Assembly (NCBI GenBank): GCA_963762545.1
Contig: CAVXLC010000001.1
Span: forward strand, 310,001-374,000
From: JABFSM01 sp963762545
GTDB lineage: Bacteria > Gemmatimonadota > Gemmatimonadetes > Gemmatimonadales > GWC2-71-9
Direction: 5' to 3'
DNA length: 64,000 nt
Part shown: one piece after another, positions 23,342-32,517 of the stretch
How the letters are laid out: every line of letters begins with the position of its first letter
Position numbering within the stretch: the first letter of the stretch is position 1
Position numbers and translations under genes: made by a program
The notes under the pieces: generated by a model
Database searches by the model: none
Told to the model about the DNA's origin: nothing
Seen by the model: only the letters and a program-made list of their open reading frames with translations

Positions 23342-23842
23342 CTACTCCCGCATCGCCAGTCTGTAGTACCCCGCCTGACCCACACTTTCCTCCACTTCCA
23401 CCTCGATCGCGTCCAGGTGGGGGAGGGCCTCCTTCCGCAGGTCGTCCCGAAGCCGGTGCGCCAGATACTCCGCGATCATCTCGGCGGTCGTATTGGTGAC
23501 CGGAATCAAGGCACAGTTCGAGAGCGGGAACACGAAGCGTCGCGCCCCCAGATAGTCCACCAGCATCCGGTCGCCGTCCGGCGTCAGGACCAGCTTGGGA
23601 TTCTGGGTCGGCAGCAGCACCCGATGGTCGACCGCCTGGACGTAGGGCCGGACGATGCGCTTGAGAATGGCAAAATCCACCACGAAGGCGCACTCGGGAT
23701 CGACCCCGCCCTCGACCGTCACCCCGACCCGATAGTTGTGGCCATGAAGCGACTCACACTGGTGGCCCGCCAGCGTGATGAAATGGGCCGATGAAAAGCC
23801 CAGGTACTCCTTCGAAACCGACACCTTGAATGGCTGTGCCAC
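23342..23842 (-). CDS. 6-pyruvoyl-tetrahydropterin synthase / QueD family protein
   Basis: A 166-residue T-fold enzyme. Zinc ligands are in FSSAHF and in LHGHNYRV; the catalytic Cys region is GHQCESLHGH; the lower motif is VDHRVLLPT; the substrate Glu is near the C-terminus (IEVEVEESVGQ). I place the start at GTG 23842, which begins AQPFKVSVSKEYLGFSSAHF; the frame is open much further upstream but that part crosses the start of the next rightward gene. The chain is longer than E. coli QueD (about 120) because of an insertion around residues 80-120 (LLPTQNPKLVL and DYLGARRFVFPLSN). PTPS (biopterin) and QueD (queuosine) activity cannot be separated by eye; phhB next door favours the pterin role, gluQ at 52180 keeps queuosine possible. 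Confidence 0.88.
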   Translation of the reverse strand: MAQPFKVSVSKEYLGFSSAHFITLAGHQCESLHGHNYRVGVTVEGGVDPECAFVVDFAILKRIVRPYVQAVDHRVLLPTQNPKLVLTPDGDRMLVDYLGARRFVFPLSNCALIPVTNTTAEMIAEYLAHRLRDDLRKEALPHLDAIEVEVEESVGQAGYYRLAMRE

Positions 23843-24049
23843 GAAGCCGCCCGCGTGGTGAATGACGAGGGGCCGAATATAGCCAGCCGTCCCGCCGATG
23901 TCCCGGCCGCCCCCCCGGAGTGTCCGGTCTGGAGGACAGTGCCGGGCCACCCTCCATGCTCTCGCGTTGCCCTGCAAGGAGATACGGAATGGCACGGCGC
24001 TCGCTTTCACCGGGGCCGGAAGGCGCTGCAATTCTACATGGAGGTCATT

Positions 24050-24673
24050 GTGATCACCCGTAACTTCGTACTCGGCTCGGCATTGTTGCTCCCACTGTTC
24101 GGCGTGCAGCCGGCCGCGGCTCAACGGGTCCGCGCAGACATCATCATCGGCGGCGGTCCAATCGCCGGCCGGGTCACTATTGGCGACCATGATCGTGATG
24201 GGTATCGAGGGCGGCCCCGGGCGATCGGCCACATCGAGTGGGTCCGGGCCCGCGACTATCGTCGGGACGACTGGTGGAGGGACTTTCAGCGGGGCAGCCG
24301 GCTCGTCATCGTCTACTGGGATCGCGATGACGATGCCTACTACCTCGATCGGTACCGGCCCGATCTCGTGGAACTCAGGATGTACGAGCGGGGTGGCCGG
24401 TTCTACCGGCTCGAGGATGACGGGTATGGCGCCCGCTACGACGATCGGTACGACGTTCGAGTGAACGGGCGCTTCGATAACCGATACAACGATCGATCCA
24501 ACCAGCGATATGACAACCGCGGTGAGCGGCCCCGGGACGATCGATTCGACAACCGTCGCGACGGGAGAGACGATCGCCGCGATAGCCGGCGGGATGGTCG
24601 GCAGAACAACCGGAGGGACAACCGCCGGGACAATCATAGGGATGGCCGCCCGGATCACCGCGACGATCACTAA
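24050..24673 (+). CDS. Secreted protein with Arg/Asp/Asn-rich repetitive tail
   Basis: A 207-residue secreted protein. GTG at 24050 with GGAGGT 5 nt upstream gives a good signal peptide (ITRNFVLGSALLLPLFGVQPAAAQ). The mature N-terminal part (about 26-125) is an ordered basic/acidic domain with RDDWWRDFQRGSRLVIVYWDRDDDAYYLDRYR. From about residue 130 it is almost only R, D, N, G, H and Q, with repeated RDDR, RRDNR and RYDNR units, probably disordered and zwitterionic. Similar tails occur in secreted proteins that bind polyanions or mineral surfaces, but no family was recognised. The C-terminal coding sequence is itself a degenerate tandem repeat. Confidence 0.7.
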   Translation: MITRNFVLGSALLLPLFGVQPAAAQRVRADIIIGGGPIAGRVTIGDHDRDGYRGRPRAIGHIEWVRARDYRRDDWWRDFQRGSRLVIVYWDRDDDAYYLDRYRPDLVELRMYERGGRFYRLEDDGYGARYDDRYDVRVNGRFDNRYNDRSNQRYDNRGERPRDDRFDNRRDGRDDRRDSRRDGRQNNRRDNRRDNHRDGRPDHRDDH

Positions 24674-24767
24674 CCGAAGGGGTGGGGCCGTCCTCCCCTC
24701 GAGCCTCTCTGGCTCCGCTTTCCCGGCCCCACCATGAGACCCACGGCTCCCCGCCTGGGTCGGACGG

Positions 24768-24804
24768 CCCCCCGAGTTTCTTGGGGGGTCGTTCGCTTTT
24801 TCTT
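24768..24804 (+). terminator. Intrinsic terminator-like hairpin
   Basis: CCCCCC (24768-24773) pairs with GGGGGG (24783-24788) around GAGTTTCTT, and CTTTTTCTT follows within 10 nt. Located 95 nt after the repetitive secreted protein gene. Confidence 0.5.
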
Positions 24805-24860
24805 GGGGCCCTGGCCGGCTCGGCATCACAGGGCGGCCGGGGCGTTAGGTTTGGGGGCCC

Positions 24861-27425
24861 ATGCACCCATCTCGCGACCACCATCTCCCGCTCGATCCAG
24901 CCGCCTACCGGAAGGCCACCCACCCACGGGGCCGGGTCATTGTCATCGCGCCCACCCGCGCCGCCTGCGAGACAATCGAGTTGGCGCTGGGCACCGAGAT
25001 CGAGACGCTGCTCCAGCGCAAGCATGGACCGATGGTCTGGGAGTGGGCGGCGAGCGGCAAGGCGTTCGGAATCGTGGCCGGCACCGGTACCGGAAAGACG
25101 CTGGGTATCCGTCCCATCGCGCAGGCCATCCTGCAGGAGACCCTTCGCTACGGCGTGGTCAACCGCGAGCGGGAGGCCACCCCGGAGACCCCGTCATGGA
25201 ACGTCGTCATCGTCACCACCGGGATCGCGCGGCGGTGGTTCCAGGATGACCTGATCACCGATCGGGATACGCTGGTGGTGGACGAGATCCACCAGACCTC
25301 CGCGGAGCTGGAGCTCTGCCTGGCACTGGGCAAACGGACCGGCTGCCGCTTCATCTGGCTCTCCGCCACCGTCGATCCGACCTTCTATGCCAAGTACCTC
25401 AACAGCGCCGAGGTCCTGGAAACCAGTGCGTTCGATCCGAGGCTCCGGGCCAAGGTCACAGTCGTGGCCAAGGATGTCGAAGAATTCCTCGACGATCGCG
25501 TCGTCCGCCATCTGATCAAGGAGCGTCGCGGCGTGGCGGTGTTCGTCCCCACGCGCGCCGAGGTGGAGCGGCTCGCCGCGGAGCTTGGCGATCAGTGGCC
25601 CAGGCTCGCTTCGGCGTTCTATCATGGCGGGGAACCGATCCGGGTGATCCGTCCCTTTCTCGAAGGGTCCGTCCCGAAGCCCTTCCTGCTCGCGATGACC
25701 GCCGCGGGCCAGTCGGCGCTCAACATCCCCGGCCTCGACACCGTGGTGATCTACGATGCCCGCTACGGGAACCGCGTCGACCGGGGGCGGAACGTGCTGC
25801 ACCGGCTCTATCTCGGCGCCAACGAGATCCTGCAAATGGCGGGGCGGGTCCATGGCCGCGTGGCCAACGGCGAGGTGACCATTCTCTCGGACCGGCAGCT
25901 CGACTTCGAGGCGCTCCGGCCGACGCCGCCGGAATTCCAGCTCGCCGGCGACGCCGAGCGGGTCGCGCTTACCTGCGCTGCTCTCGGCGTGGATGCCCGC
26001 GATCTCGATTTGCCGGTGGCGCTGGACAAGGTGGCGTACCGTCGCGCGCTGGAATTGCTGACGAAACGCGGGCTGGTGGCGGCGGGACGGCTCACCGACT
26101 ACGGCCGCGAGGTGGAGGCCATGCCGGTGGACCGGGCCTGGGCCGAGCTGCTGGTCAAGGCGGACCCGCCGGTGATCCCGATGGCGGCGGTCTGCTCCAA
26201 CATCGAATCGTTGCACCGGATGACGCGGGAAGAGCGCGAGCTGCACGGCGTACTGGTGCAGGGCAGCGACCACCTGACAGCGTACAATCTCTATGCCGAG
26301 GCGGTGAACCAGCACGGGGCGCTGGGAGAGATGTACGGGCTGCCGCGCCACGTGTTCGACGAGGGCCTGGCCGATTGGGGCCAGCGGCGGGGCGTGCTGG
26401 TCAAGGCGATCGAGGACGCGGCGATGGGCACCGCCTCGGTCTATCGCTCGCTCGAGCTTTCGCTGCCGCCGACCCTGCCGTACGCCAGTCGCGAGCTGCG
26501 GCAGGCGTTCATCGAGCTGGTGGCCAAGGTGATGCCCTTCGATCTGGTGATCGACGAGCACACCGCGGATGGGCAGGAGGTACGTGTGGCCAAGACCTCG
26601 GTGGCCGGGACCTGGGGCGCGGTGGCGGGAAACGTTCGATACTTCGCCGACCGGTTCGGAGTGCCCCGCGCCTCGGTCGAGGGCACGACCATCTCCTACG
26701 AACTGGTGCGCCGCAACGCATCCCTCGGTCCGCCGCAGATCGTGGTCACGGGAACGCGCCGACATCAACAGCTCGCGGTGGCCCGCAGGCTGGAATACTT
26801 CGGGTTCGAGCTCGAAACCGACATCGAGCCGTTGACCGGGAGGATTCCCGACGACCTGCTCGAGCCGAGCCGCGACGCGGTGATCGGGGCGCTGCTCGCC
26901 GGAGAAACCGGACACCCGGATCAGGGCCCGGTCCGTCGCGGTGCCAGCACCCTCCAGGAATGGTGGCGCCGATCGGGCGGGACCCTGGAGGCGGCGGCCG
27001 AACCGGCCGTCCGAGCGGTGCTCCGGGCCCAGCTCGGTGGAACGCGCTCCTGGAAGGAGTTTCTCGACACGCCGCTGTCACTCGAGCCGGAACGGCTGGT
27101 GCCCGAGCCGGAGCGACGCCGGCTGGATGCGTTGCCCTCGATGGTGCGGCTGCACGGCGACGCGGTTCCCCTGGACTATGAAATCGCCTCGGGCACCGGG
27201 GTGGTGCGACTGCGGCTCCGGGAGGGCCAGGCTCGGCGGCTGTCCCCCGGCGCCCTGCCGTCCCTCGACCGGCCGCTCCGCTTCGCGGTCGTACGGGGCG
27301 GAGAGCCCCCGCTCCGCGCCGATTCGCTGGAGGAGCTCGGGTCACTGCTCAAGAACGCGCCCGGGAAGGCGCGACCGCACCGTCACCGACATGCCAACCC
27401 GCGTCGTGGAGGACGCCGGCGATGA
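24861..27425 (+). CDS. DExH-box (HrpA/HrpB-like) helicase
   Basis: An 854-residue SF2 helicase. Walker A is IVAGTGTGKT near residue 80, DExH box DEIH (TLVVDEIHQTSAEL), motif III SAT (FIWLSATVDP), motif IV VAVFVPTRAEVERL, motif V-like LLAMTAAGQSALNIPGL, then a winged-helix and ratchet-like region (LTDYGREVEAMPVDRAWAELL) typical of DEAH RNA helicases. Motif VI, normally QRxGRxGR, reads QMAGRVHGR: the first Arg is Met and the finger-Arg register is shifted. The C-terminal part (about 560-854) is long and unassigned, ending in a basic tail. The substrate (RNA or DNA) is unknown. Its stop overlaps the next start by 4 nt (ATGA). Confidence 0.82.
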   Translation: MHPSRDHHLPLDPAAYRKATHPRGRVIVIAPTRAACETIELALGTEIETLLQRKHGPMVWEWAASGKAFGIVAGTGTGKTLGIRPIAQAILQETLRYGVVNREREATPETPSWNVVIVTTGIARRWFQDDLITDRDTLVVDEIHQTSAELELCLALGKRTGCRFIWLSATVDPTFYAKYLNSAEVLETSAFDPRLRAKVTVVAKDVEEFLDDRVVRHLIKERRGVAVFVPTRAEVERLAAELGDQWPRLASAFYHGGEPIRVIRPFLEGSVPKPFLLAMTAAGQSALNIPGLDTVVIYDARYGNRVDRGRNVLHRLYLGANEILQMAGRVHGRVANGEVTILSDRQLDFEALRPTPPEFQLAGDAERVALTCAALGVDARDLDLPVALDKVAYRRALELLTKRGLVAAGRLTDYGREVEAMPVDRAWAELLVKADPPVIPMAAVCSNIESLHRMTREERELHGVLVQGSDHLTAYNLYAEAVNQHGALGEMYGLPRHVFDEGLADWGQRRGVLVKAIEDAAMGTASVYRSLELSLPPTLPYASRELRQAFIELVAKVMPFDLVIDEHTADGQEVRVAKTSVAGTWGAVAGNVRYFADRFGVPRASVEGTTISYELVRRNASLGPPQIVVTGTRRHQQLAVARRLEYFGFELETDIEPLTGRIPDDLLEPSRDAVIGALLAGETGHPDQGPVRRGASTLQEWWRRSGGTLEAAAEPAVRAVLRAQLGGTRSWKEFLDTPLSLEPERLVPEPERRRLDALPSMVRLHGDAVPLDYEIASGTGVVRLRLREGQARRLSPGALPSLDRPLRFAVVRGGEPPLRADSLEELGSLLKNAPGKARPHRHRHANPRRGGRRR

Positions 27426-28405
27426 GCGTTACGATGCCCGACCGAATTCCGCTGGAGGCCATCCGGCAAGCGCGGGAACGCATCAAGGATTCGGCGATTC
27501 GCACGCCCCTGGTTCGGCTGCCCTACGACGGGCCGCGCGACATCTGGCTCAAGCTGGAGACGCTGCAACCGGTCGGATCGTTCAAGATCCGGGGTGCCCG
27601 CAACGCGATCGGCACGATCGAGGCAAGCGAGCTCGCCAGGGGGATCTACACCGCGAGCGCCGGCAACATGGCGCTCGGGCTGGCGTGGTGCGCGCGCAGC
27701 CGGAACATCCCGTTCACCGCCATCGTGCCGGACCATGCGCCGGAGGCCAAGCTCGCGGCCCTCGATCGCCTGGGAGCGCAGATCGTGCCCGTCCCGTTCG
27801 AGCGGTGGTGGCGGGTGCTGCTGGAGCGGCGTTACGAGGGGATGCCGGGCCACTTCATTCATCCGGTCTCCGACCTTGCCGTCATGGCGGGCAACGCCAC
27901 CATCGGGGCCGAGATCCTCGAAGACCTGCCCCATGTCGAGAAGGTGCTGGTGCCCTATGGTGGCGGAGGGCTGATCGCAGGCATCGCAAGCGCACTCAAG
28001 TACCTGGGTCCCGGCGCGCGGGCGATCGCGTGCGAGGTGGAGACCGCGGCTCCGCTCAGCGCCTCGATGGCAGCCGGATCACCACAGCAGGTTCCCTACC
28101 GGCCCAGCTTCGTGGATGGTATCGGTGCGTCGGGGCTCCTGCCCGAGATGTGGCCGCTGGTGAAGGGGCTGATCGAGGGTGTGGCGGTGGTATCGCTCGA
28201 GGAAACGGCGGACGCCATCCGGACGCTGGTGGAGCGGATGCGGATCGTGGCCGAGGGAGCCGGGGCCGTGGCCGTCGCGACTGCACTCTCCGGGAAGGCG
28301 GGCGGGGGGACGATCTGCTGCATCGTGTCGGGCGGCAACATCGATCCCGCCCGCCTGGCCGCGATTCTCACCAAGGCCCCGGACAGCCTCGGCCCACCGG
28401 GCTGA
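27422..28405 (+). CDS. PLP-dependent threonine/serine dehydratase
   Basis: A 327-residue fold-type II PLP enzyme. The Schiff-base Lys is in QPVGSFKIRGARNAI, the phosphate/substrate loop is TASAGNMALG, the glycine-rich PLP-phosphate loop is PYGGGGLIAGIA, and the C-terminal Ser motif is CIVSGGNIDPARL. There is no ACT regulatory domain, so it resembles catabolic threonine dehydratase or serine racemase rather than full-length biosynthetic IlvA. It converts threonine to 2-oxobutyrate and/or serine to pyruvate. Overlaps the helicase stop by 4 nt, so the two are cotranscribed though functionally unlike. Confidence 0.9.
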   Translation: MSVTMPDRIPLEAIRQARERIKDSAIRTPLVRLPYDGPRDIWLKLETLQPVGSFKIRGARNAIGTIEASELARGIYTASAGNMALGLAWCARSRNIPFTAIVPDHAPEAKLAALDRLGAQIVPVPFERWWRVLLERRYEGMPGHFIHPVSDLAVMAGNATIGAEILEDLPHVEKVLVPYGGGGLIAGIASALKYLGPGARAIACEVETAAPLSASMAAGSPQQVPYRPSFVDGIGASGLLPEMWPLVKGLIEGVAVVSLEETADAIRTLVERMRIVAEGAGAVAVATALSGKAGGGTICCIVSGGNIDPARLAAILTKAPDSLGPPG

Positions 28406-28406
28406 G

Positions 28407-29486
28407 TCAGGGTCGGGCAGGCTCCGGCCGTCCCGACGGCCTCCATTCGGGCCGGGGCCCGTCGGCCAGAAGGCGCACCGCGCGCGCCGCCGCATCGATC
28501 ACTCCGGCCATGTGGCCGGCGTCGGCCCGCGACGCCTCGTCGGTCGTCCGGTGATAGTCGCCGTGGAGGTTGAAGCTGGAGAGGGTGTGGGCCACCACTC
28601 CTCGCTGGGCCAGCGCGTAGTTGTCGCTGCGCTGGAAGAAATCCTGCGCGGGCCGCGGATCCGGAACCAGAGGGATTCCCGCCGCCGCGAGCATGCTCCC
28701 CATCGTCGACTTGTCGTACCCGGTGAGCCACGCCTTGCCGGACCCTCCGGCCAAGGAATCGGGCCGTCCGATCATCTCGATTTCCAGGTTGGCCACCATG
28801 GTGGCGAGCGGGAGCGCCGGATGGTCGACGTACCACCGGGCACCGAGCAGTCCCAGCTCTTCGCCGGTCATGGCCGCGAAGAGCACGGTCCGGCGCGGCC
28901 GGGCGCCCCCGCGCAGCACCTTGGCGATCTCGAGGGTGGCCACCACGCCGGAGGCATCGTCATCCGCGCCGTTACAGATGCTGTCGGCCCCGTCGGCGCG
29001 GCAATGGTTTCCCGGATCACCGGCCGCTCCGATGTGATCGTAGTGGGCATCGACCAGGATGTGCTCCCCGCCGAGCGATGAGTCGGACCCGCGCAGGCGA
29101 CCCACGACGTTGACGGCCCAGACCCGGCGCTCCGCCGGGATGGTATCGAGCGCCGCCCGGCTGGGCGCCAGCCGCAGGCGGACCCTCCCGGCGGTGTCGG
29201 TCACCCGGTAGAGCGCCACCCGCTGGAAATAGCCGCTGTCGCCGGCCGGCTCGAGCCCGAGCCGCCGCATTTCCCCGGCGATCATCGCCGCAGCCCGAAA
29301 GGCTCCCGGCGATCCGGTCAGCCGTCCGCGGAGCGAATCATCGGAGAGCTGAGAGAGGAGCGTCATCACCTCGCCCGGGGTGACGACCGGCGCCGGAAAT
29401 GGGGCGGCCGCGGTCTTCGGGGAGGCGCCGGCCGAGCAGGCGGAGACGAGCAGGAAGAACGCCGGAACCGATCGCGCCAACGACAT
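28407..29486 (-). CDS. M28-family metallopeptidase, lipoprotein
   Basis: A 359-residue zinc aminopeptidase-like protein. I start at ATG 29486, which gives a lipoprotein signal (MSLARSVPAFFLLVSAC) with Cys as lipidation residue; the open frame extends further upstream without a signal. Zinc ligands and catalytic residues are visible: VDAHYDHIG, GADDDASGVVATLE (bridging Asp), MTGEELGLLGARWY (catalytic Glu pair), LEIEMIGR, and a C-terminal His region SFNLHGDYHRTTDE. It probably trims peptides at the outer face of a membrane. Convergent with the threonine dehydratase gene (1 nt gap). Confidence 0.9.
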   Translation of the reverse strand: MSLARSVPAFFLLVSACSAGASPKTAAAPFPAPVVTPGEVMTLLSQLSDDSLRGRLTGSPGAFRAAAMIAGEMRRLGLEPAGDSGYFQRVALYRVTDTAGRVRLRLAPSRAALDTIPAERRVWAVNVVGRLRGSDSSLGGEHILVDAHYDHIGAAGDPGNHCRADGADSICNGADDDASGVVATLEIAKVLRGGARPRRTVLFAAMTGEELGLLGARWYVDHPALPLATMVANLEIEMIGRPDSLAGGSGKAWLTGYDKSTMGSMLAAAGIPLVPDPRPAQDFFQRSDNYALAQRGVVAHTLSSFNLHGDYHRTTDEASRADAGHMAGVIDAAARAVRLLADGPRPEWRPSGRPEPARP

Positions 29487-29617
29487 GGGAATCCACGGAA
29501 AGAGTGCCCGACAGCGGGAGAGTCCCGGGTGCCGCTGAAGCGTAGTATCGAAGCCACGCTGCAGGAACCCGTGGGGGGAAAAAGACATGAGGCGAGGAGG
29601 CTACGAGGCACCAGGGG

Positions 29618-29634
29618 AAAAGGTGGGACCTTTT
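29618..29634 (-). terminator. Terminator hairpin of the lactate operon
   Basis: On the minus strand AAAAGGT-CCC-ACCTTTT begins at the lctP stop codon and continues into CCCC. A short A/T-flanked hairpin with a four-T run. Confidence 0.5.
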
Positions 29635-31241
29635 CAGATCAGGTACGCCTGCAGCATGACGAGCAGCCCCACCAGGGATGCCAGCGCGACGCTGTGAAGG
29701 AACACATAGCGGAGAATGGTCCCTTCCTGCCCATCCGAGTTGGTCACGGTCCCGGCCACCACGATGCTCTGCGCATCGATCATCTTGCCCATCACGCCGC
29801 CGGAGGAATTGGCGGCCGCCATCAGCACGGGGTCGAGGCCCAGCTGCCGCGCGGTGATGGTCTGCAGGCTGCCGAACAGCACGTTCGATGAAGTATCCGA
29901 TCCGGTGAGCGCCACACCGAGCCATCCCAGCATCGTGCCGAAGAACGGATAGAGGAAGCCGGCCCGCGCGAACGCCAGGCCCAGGATGGCATCTTCACCG
30001 CTGTAGCGGGTTACGTATCCCAGCGCCAGCATCAGCGAAATGGTGAGCAGCGAGGCGCCGGCACGCCGGAGTGCCGAGATCCAGGTGAGCACCAGCTCCC
30101 AAAGTCCGTAGCGGAGCAGCACCGCGGTGACCAGCGCGGTCAACAGAATCGCCGTGCCGGTGGCGGAGAGCCAGTTGAAGGTGAACACCGCAGGTTCGGG
30201 GGTGAGGGCCGCGACGACGGGAGGAGCCCGCTCCACCAGGTTGTGGAGTCCCGGCACCGGGAGTTTGGGCGAAGAGACTCCGTTGAGCAGGTTCTTGACC
30301 TGGGGCGTTCCCCAGGCGAACACCAGCACGGTGAGCACGATCCAGGGAACCCAGGCCTTGCCCGGCACCGCATCGGCCGGGGGATGCTCCGCTCGCGGGG
30401 CCCCGGCGGAAGCGGGCATGCGGCCGCCGGCCGGCGTCCAGACCCTCAGGAAGGCCACGAGGCACACCATCGAGCTCGCCGCGGCGACGATATCCACCAG
30501 CCAGGGTCCGTGCAGGGTGGCCACCAGAAACTGGGGAACCGCGAAGGACACCCCCGCCACCAGCGCCGCCGGCCAGACCTCGAGCATGCCGCGCCATCCG
30601 GCGTAGGCCCACATCAGCCAGAAGGGAACGATCACCGAGAATACCGGGAGCTGGTGCCCCACCTGGGCGGACAGGGCGCGCAGATCGAGCCCGGTGACGC
30701 CTTGCAGGGCGACGATGGGCGTACCCAGGGCCCCGAAGGCCACCGGCGCGGTGTTGGCGATGAGCGAGAGTCCCGACGCCTCGAGCGGCTTGAAGCCCAG
30801 GGCGATCAGGATTCCGCCGGTGACGGCCACCGGCGTGCCGAAGCCGGCCGCCCCTTCCATGAAGGCTCCAAAGGAGAAGGCGACCAGCAGGAGCTGGAGC
30901 CGGCGGTCGCCGGTGATGCCCGCGACGCCGCGGCGGAGCGAGTCGAGCAGGCCGCGGCGCTCCACGATCTGGTAGAGGAAGACGACGTTGAGGACGATCC
31001 ACCCGATGGGAAGCAGCCCGTACGCGGCGCCCAGGGCCGCGCCGGCCAGCGCCATGCGGATCGGCATGCCGATGACCAGGACGGCAACACCGATCGCCGC
31101 GACCAGCCCCACCAGCGCGGCAAGGGGGGCCCTGAGCCTGAGCCAGGCGAGCGAACCGAGCAGCGCCACGATCGGCAGCGCCGCGACCGCTGTCGACCAG
31201 AAGGGCGAGCCGAGCGGATCGTAGCGCTGGGGCCAGCTCAC
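29634..31241 (-). CDS. lctP: L-lactate permease (LctP family)
   Basis: A 535-residue inner-membrane transporter with about 13 hydrophobic segments. Family features: FGAFMEGAAGFGTPVAVTGGIL in the first half and the related C-terminal motif GWLGVALTGSDTSSNVLFGSLQ with ANSSGGVMGKMIDAQSI. It should import L-lactate (or glycolate) with protons. The ATG overlaps the upstream oxidoreductase stop by 4 nt (ATGA at 31238-31241), so the pair forms a two-gene lactate uptake and oxidation operon. The length is normal. Confidence 0.94.
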   Translation of the reverse strand: MSWPQRYDPLGSPFWSTAVAALPIVALLGSLAWLRLRAPLAALVGLVAAIGVAVLVIGMPIRMALAGAALGAAYGLLPIGWIVLNVVFLYQIVERRGLLDSLRRGVAGITGDRRLQLLLVAFSFGAFMEGAAGFGTPVAVTGGILIALGFKPLEASGLSLIANTAPVAFGALGTPIVALQGVTGLDLRALSAQVGHQLPVFSVIVPFWLMWAYAGWRGMLEVWPAALVAGVSFAVPQFLVATLHGPWLVDIVAAASSMVCLVAFLRVWTPAGGRMPASAGAPRAEHPPADAVPGKAWVPWIVLTVLVFAWGTPQVKNLLNGVSSPKLPVPGLHNLVERAPPVVAALTPEPAVFTFNWLSATGTAILLTALVTAVLLRYGLWELVLTWISALRRAGASLLTISLMLALGYVTRYSGEDAILGLAFARAGFLYPFFGTMLGWLGVALTGSDTSSNVLFGSLQTITARQLGLDPVLMAAANSSGGVMGKMIDAQSIVVAGTVTNSDGQEGTILRYVFLHSVALASLVGLLVMLQAYLI

Positions 31242-32308
31242 GCGATCAGATCGCCGGTGATGTCCGCGAGCCGGGGAGCCCCGGCGAGCGCCATGGCGAG
31301 GTCCAGCTCGGCGAGCAGCAGCTCGAGGACCTTGCGCGCACCAGCCTCGCCGTCCACCGCGAGGCCCCAGAGCACGGGCCGGCCCACCATCACGGCCTGG
31401 GCGCCGAGCGCCAGCGCCTTCAGGATGTCGGTGCCGCGGCGGATGCCGCCGTCCATCATCACCACGGTGCGGGTGCCCACGGCGGCGGCGATGTCGGGGA
31501 GCGCGTGGAGGCTCGCGATGGCGGTGTCGAGCTGGCGGCCGCCGTGGTTGCTCACCACCAGGCCCGCGGCGCCGTGATCCACCGCGCGGCGGGCGTCATC
31601 GGCGCGCACCACGCCCTTCACCACCAGGGGGATGCCGGCCAGCTCGCTCATCCAGGCGAGATCCGTCCACTGGAGCGTGGAGTCGCGCAGGCCGCTGATG
31701 AAATTCGCCAGGCCGGAACCGGCGGCCTCGGTCTGGAGCGGCCTGCTGGCGGTGGGGCCGAAGTTGGCGACCCGGAGATCGGGGGAGAGCCGGAACCCGT
31801 TGCGCTCATCGCGCTCGCGGCGGCCGATCTCGGGCACGTCCACCGTGAGCACCAGGGCGTCATACCCCGCGGCGGCCGCCCGGGAGACCAGCTCGCGGGT
31901 GATGCCGCGGTCGCGGTGGACGTAGAGCTGAAACCAGAGCGGACCGGTGGTCGCGGCGCGCACCTCCTCGAGCGACTGGGTGGCGTAGGTGCTCACGGTC
32001 ATGGGCAGGCCGAGCGACGTGGCCGCGCGGGCCGTCCCGGCTTCACCGTCGGGATGGGCCAGCCGCTGAAACGCCATGGGGGCCACCACGATGGGGGCCG
32101 CGACGGCCCGGCCGAACAGCGTGGTGCCGAGCTCGCGGCGGCTCACGTCCACCAGCACGCGGTAGCGGATGGCCAGATCCTCGAAGGCCCGCCGGTTGGC
32201 CGCGAGGGTGACCTCGTCGTTGGCTCCGCCGGCGTAATAGTCGAACGTCTGGGCGGGGAGGCGCTCGCGGGCCAGCTGCTCGACCTCGTGGAGGTTGAGG
32301 AAGGTCAT
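31238..32308 (-). CDS. FMN-dependent alpha-hydroxy-acid (lactate) oxidoreductase
   Basis: A 356-residue TIM-barrel flavoprotein. The start at ATG 32308 (TFLNLHEVEQLARERL) fits the family N-terminus; the open frame upstream is not coding-like. Motifs: FDYYAGGANDEVTL, APMAFQRLAHPDGE, LWFQLYVHRDR, LVLTVDVPEIGRRERDERNGF, VVKGVVRADDA, and the active-site VSNHGGRQLD with the catalytic His, then MDGGIRRGTDILKALALGA for FMN phosphate. It oxidises L-lactate or a related 2-hydroxy acid to the keto acid. The electron acceptor (oxygen versus quinone) is undecided. First gene of the lactate operon with lctP. Confidence 0.92.
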   Translation of the reverse strand: MTFLNLHEVEQLARERLPAQTFDYYAGGANDEVTLAANRRAFEDLAIRYRVLVDVSRRELGTTLFGRAVAAPIVVAPMAFQRLAHPDGEAGTARAATSLGLPMTVSTYATQSLEEVRAATTGPLWFQLYVHRDRGITRELVSRAAAAGYDALVLTVDVPEIGRRERDERNGFRLSPDLRVANFGPTASRPLQTEAAGSGLANFISGLRDSTLQWTDLAWMSELAGIPLVVKGVVRADDARRAVDHGAAGLVVSNHGGRQLDTAIASLHALPDIAAAVGTRTVVMMDGGIRRGTDILKALALGAQAVMVGRPVLWGLAVDGEAGARKVLELLLAELDLAMALAGAPRLADITGDLIA

Positions 32309-32517
32309 TGCCGCGGGCCGGTGATCGGGTAACAGGCGAAAATGAGGGCGAGGCCCCAAATTGGGTGAGGGGCGGTCCGGCGGCTCTGCAGCCAGGACAT
32401 CACTGCAACTCCTTGGCGGGTATCCGACCAATCTGGAGGCCAGCCGACGCGCGGGCAACCGCGCCCGGAGGCGCTCCTGAAACCTTCGGTTGCCGCGGCC
32501 ACGTACAGCGGGGCGCC

